Shown: positions 62,030 through 64,000 of the stretch, piece by piece
Layout: the number at the start of each line of letters is the position of its first letter
Position numbering within the stretch: position 1 is the stretch's first letter
Notes under the pieces: model-generated
The model's database searches: none
The model's input: the letters and a program-made list of their open reading frames with translations, nothing else
Told to the model about the DNA's origin: nothing
Made by a program: the position numbers and the translations under genes
Assembly: GCA_028829895.1 (NCBI GenBank)
Contig: CM054181.1
Span: forward strand, 48,356,759-48,420,758
Length of the DNA: 64,000 bases
Source of the DNA: Sinotaia quadrata
Taxonomy: Eukaryota > Mollusca > Gastropoda > Architaenioglossa > Viviparidae
Reading direction: 5' to 3'

Positions 62030-63429
62030 TGTGACAAAGTAAATTTGCTCCTCCCTATTTTTAATTTTAATTGTTATTTAAGATGCTAAATTGTCAGAGT
62101 GACCCTACCTTGTGCACCCCTTATGGTGCTATTTTAAAAGTGTTTGAGTTGAAGTAAACAGCCTGAGGTTAGAACATTCTACATTTGCTGAACTAGTGGA
62201 AACTGAGTGAGCAGTTTTCTATTATCCAATGATTATGATTTATGAGAACGAGACTAAACAATAAACTAAGTTTAAGGAGTTTATTTGCAGTAGATAATTT
62301 TGCTGTCAATTCACTTTTGAATTTGAAGACAAAGAGAGAAGTATGGCTTGAAGACAGTCGTTAGCTTGAGTACCAGCAAGCAACCTTCTGATTTCTTCTT
62401 CTTTTGGTTGTGGTTGAGTCTCAGTCTGAGAGTGAGTTCAATCCTGAGCTGTGAGTCTCAAGTGGAGCCTCAAGTTCAACTTTCAAGTTCCTAACTACCC
62501 TTTTTTGTTCACTAGTCGTGACTTGAGTGACAGGGAAAGCATGGGAAACTTGCAAAGTGTGTTGCAATGTGTAAGCATAAGGGAGTATGCTACACACCTA
62601 CTTTTGATGTACCAAAGCATGGATGCTAAGTACATCAGTCCAATGATTGTGTTCTGTTCAAGAAACTGACAGCAAAAGAGTGCCAGGACAGTTGAGAGTA
62701 ATGACCCGTCAGTGTTTTTTGCGCACAAGGCGGGAACACATGCTAAGCGCGGACATTTTGACATTGTAACATTTTGACACTGTGGCATGATTGATAAGGC
62801 CACTGAAAAGACTGTGGAAGCTGTACTTAATCCATGTTATGTGAAGTTTATAATAGCCTCTAATAACTCCATTTCTATTTTGTGATAGGACTAACCTGCA
62901 ATTTGTATTGACTCTATTGTTGAACAATAATTAGCTGTAATTTTATTATTATATAAATGTATGTAGAGAGAGATTGTAAACTATAATTACCCAAATGTAG
63001 GTTCGTGGAATATTGATGTCAAATTATCTGTTTCATTGTAATTGTCATTTGTATAGTTGATTTTTCTTTTAATAAGTATATTGTTAAATTTATTGACCTT
63101 CTTACGCATATTGATATTGATATTCTTATGTTGGAGAAGAAAGTGGGTGGATGGGACTTGCTAAATATAGATTAAAGTCGAATTTGTCTTCTCCTTAGTA
63201 AGAGGTTTTCCACCTGCAGAAAACCTTATGTGACTGTAAATGTTGTTTTATGTTGTGGATCTGTGAAAACATTTACAAAGCCAAAATATCCGCAGAGTGA
63301 GCGATGAATGGTGTCTGTTGGAGGATCATTAATAAAATAAAATGAATATTCTCATTATTTGTAATTAGTTATGAAAGATTAATTAATAATAATTATTATC
63401 TTCATTAACTAAGTGGCGCACGAGTCACA
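62030..63429 (+). mobile_element. Family A interspersed repeat, copy 2 (solo-LTR-like)
   Basis: Begins TGTGACAAAG and ends GTCACA, exact 6-bp inverted termini, 1400 bp. Collinear with copy 1: AAATTGTCAGAGTGACCC near the left, TTCGTGGAATATTGATGTCA at 63002, GGAGAAGAAAGTGGGTGGAT, CTAAATATAGATTAA, an AATAAA in the right part and the AT-rich ATTAATTAATAAT block before the end. The flanking 5-mers are GCAGC and ATAGC, not an exact target duplication. The 72- and 102-codon frames inside have no recognisable domain. Confidence 0.78.
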
Positions 63430-63506
63430 ATAGCATATTAGGCAAATATACAGTTTGATTAATACACCATAATAGGTAAATATACATAATTTGATTAATA
63501 CAGCAT
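63430..63506 (+). repeat. Tandem repeat interrupted by family A, right part
   Basis: Two units with AATATACA, TTTGATTAATACA and CATA, continuous in pattern with 61940-62029. Confidence 0.75.
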
Positions 63507-63524
63507 AGGGTTAGGGTTAGGGTT
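63506..63524 (+). repeat. Short interstitial telomere-like tract
   Basis: Three consecutive TTAGGG-type units, the animal telomere hexamer, followed by TT. Confidence 0.85.
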
Positions 63525-63799
63525 CATTTTATTTTTGATTTTTTTATTTTACTCAGCAACGTAGCTTAAAGACACTATTTGATTTTACTAATTACTTCTT
63601 AAATTAGATCGTAAGCATTTGTCACGCTGCATACAATTGATGTCAAGAATGAATTCACTTATTTGCCATCTGCAATGAGAAAAAGTCCTAATTTACCCAT
63701 TACAGCACAGAATGAAATTCTTGGTTTTGTTATGAAATATAATTTTATTTAATTTATACAATCATTTCTGATCAGCACTCAGAATGTGTCTAGATTTTT
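63525..63799. other. No feature recognised
   Basis: AT-rich unique sequence. Confidence 0.6.
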
Positions 63800-64000
63800 T
63801 AAGGTATTGTATTGGAGAACCGCAAATATTTTGCTCAGTATGGTATTAGAGAAGTGTAAATACTCTGTTCAATGTGGCATTAGAGAAGTGTAAATACTCT
63901 GTTCAATGTGGTATTAGAGAAGTGTAAATACTCTGTTCAATGTGGTATTAGAGAAGTGTAAATACTCTGTTCAATGTGGTATTAGAGAAGTGTAAATACT
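63800..64000 (+). repeat. 34-bp minisatellite running off the window
   Basis: GTGGTATTAGAGAAGTGTAA plus ATACTCTGTTCAAT; TAGAGAAG recurs every 34 bp from 63847. The first unit is diverged, and the array is cut by the window end. Confidence 0.95.

Overview
The window looks like AT-rich, intron-bearing animal nuclear DNA. The only confident gene has GT-AG introns, its receptor type is typical of invertebrate neuropeptide signalling, and there is no bacterial-style gene packing. The receptor type and the heavy load of (TATC)n, (CT)n, (GT)n and minisatellite arrays fit a lophotrochozoan, perhaps a gastropod mollusc; that assignment is inference. I see no rRNA, tRNA or CRISPR array.

Layout. 1-311: right end of a hAT-type DNA transposon next to a 28-bp minisatellite. 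0.9-6.8 kb: GT tracts, a 20/40-bp minisatellite and otherwise unremarkable DNA. 6845-8447: a 1.6-kb LTR-like interspersed repeat (family A) sitting inside a (TATC)n tract. 9.6-15.6 kb: several minisatellites and two copies of a second interspersed repeat (family B). 15.6-20.5 kb: nothing recognised. 20.5-31.8 kb: a dense run of arrays, including a 14-copy 28-bp array, a pure 153-bp CT tract, an 850-bp AT-rich array and a 1.45-kb TAG-type array. 34.3-46.4 kb: an inverted fragment of family A and more arrays, among them an exactly periodic 17 x 27-bp array, a CTA-type array, 7 x 48 bp and 8 x 31 bp.

48542-57017 (+) holds the one confident gene: a four-exon, 426-residue class A GPCR of FMRFamide-receptor type. 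It has two perfect cAMP-response elements and a TATA-like box upstream and an AATAAA after the stop. Its introns carry a family A fragment, an 870-bp TATC/TA compound array and a 50-bp tandem repeat that runs into the start of exon 3, so the true splice acceptor is the last of several near-identical copies.

57.6-64.0 kb: GATA and GA arrays, a 37-bp minisatellite, a possible small unrecognised gene (promoter-like sequence about 58960-59077, coding candidates 59214-60066), the second near-complete family A copy (62030-63429), a three-unit TTAGGG tract and a 34-bp minisatellite running off the end. Most long open frames in the window are by-products of tandem repeats rather than genes.
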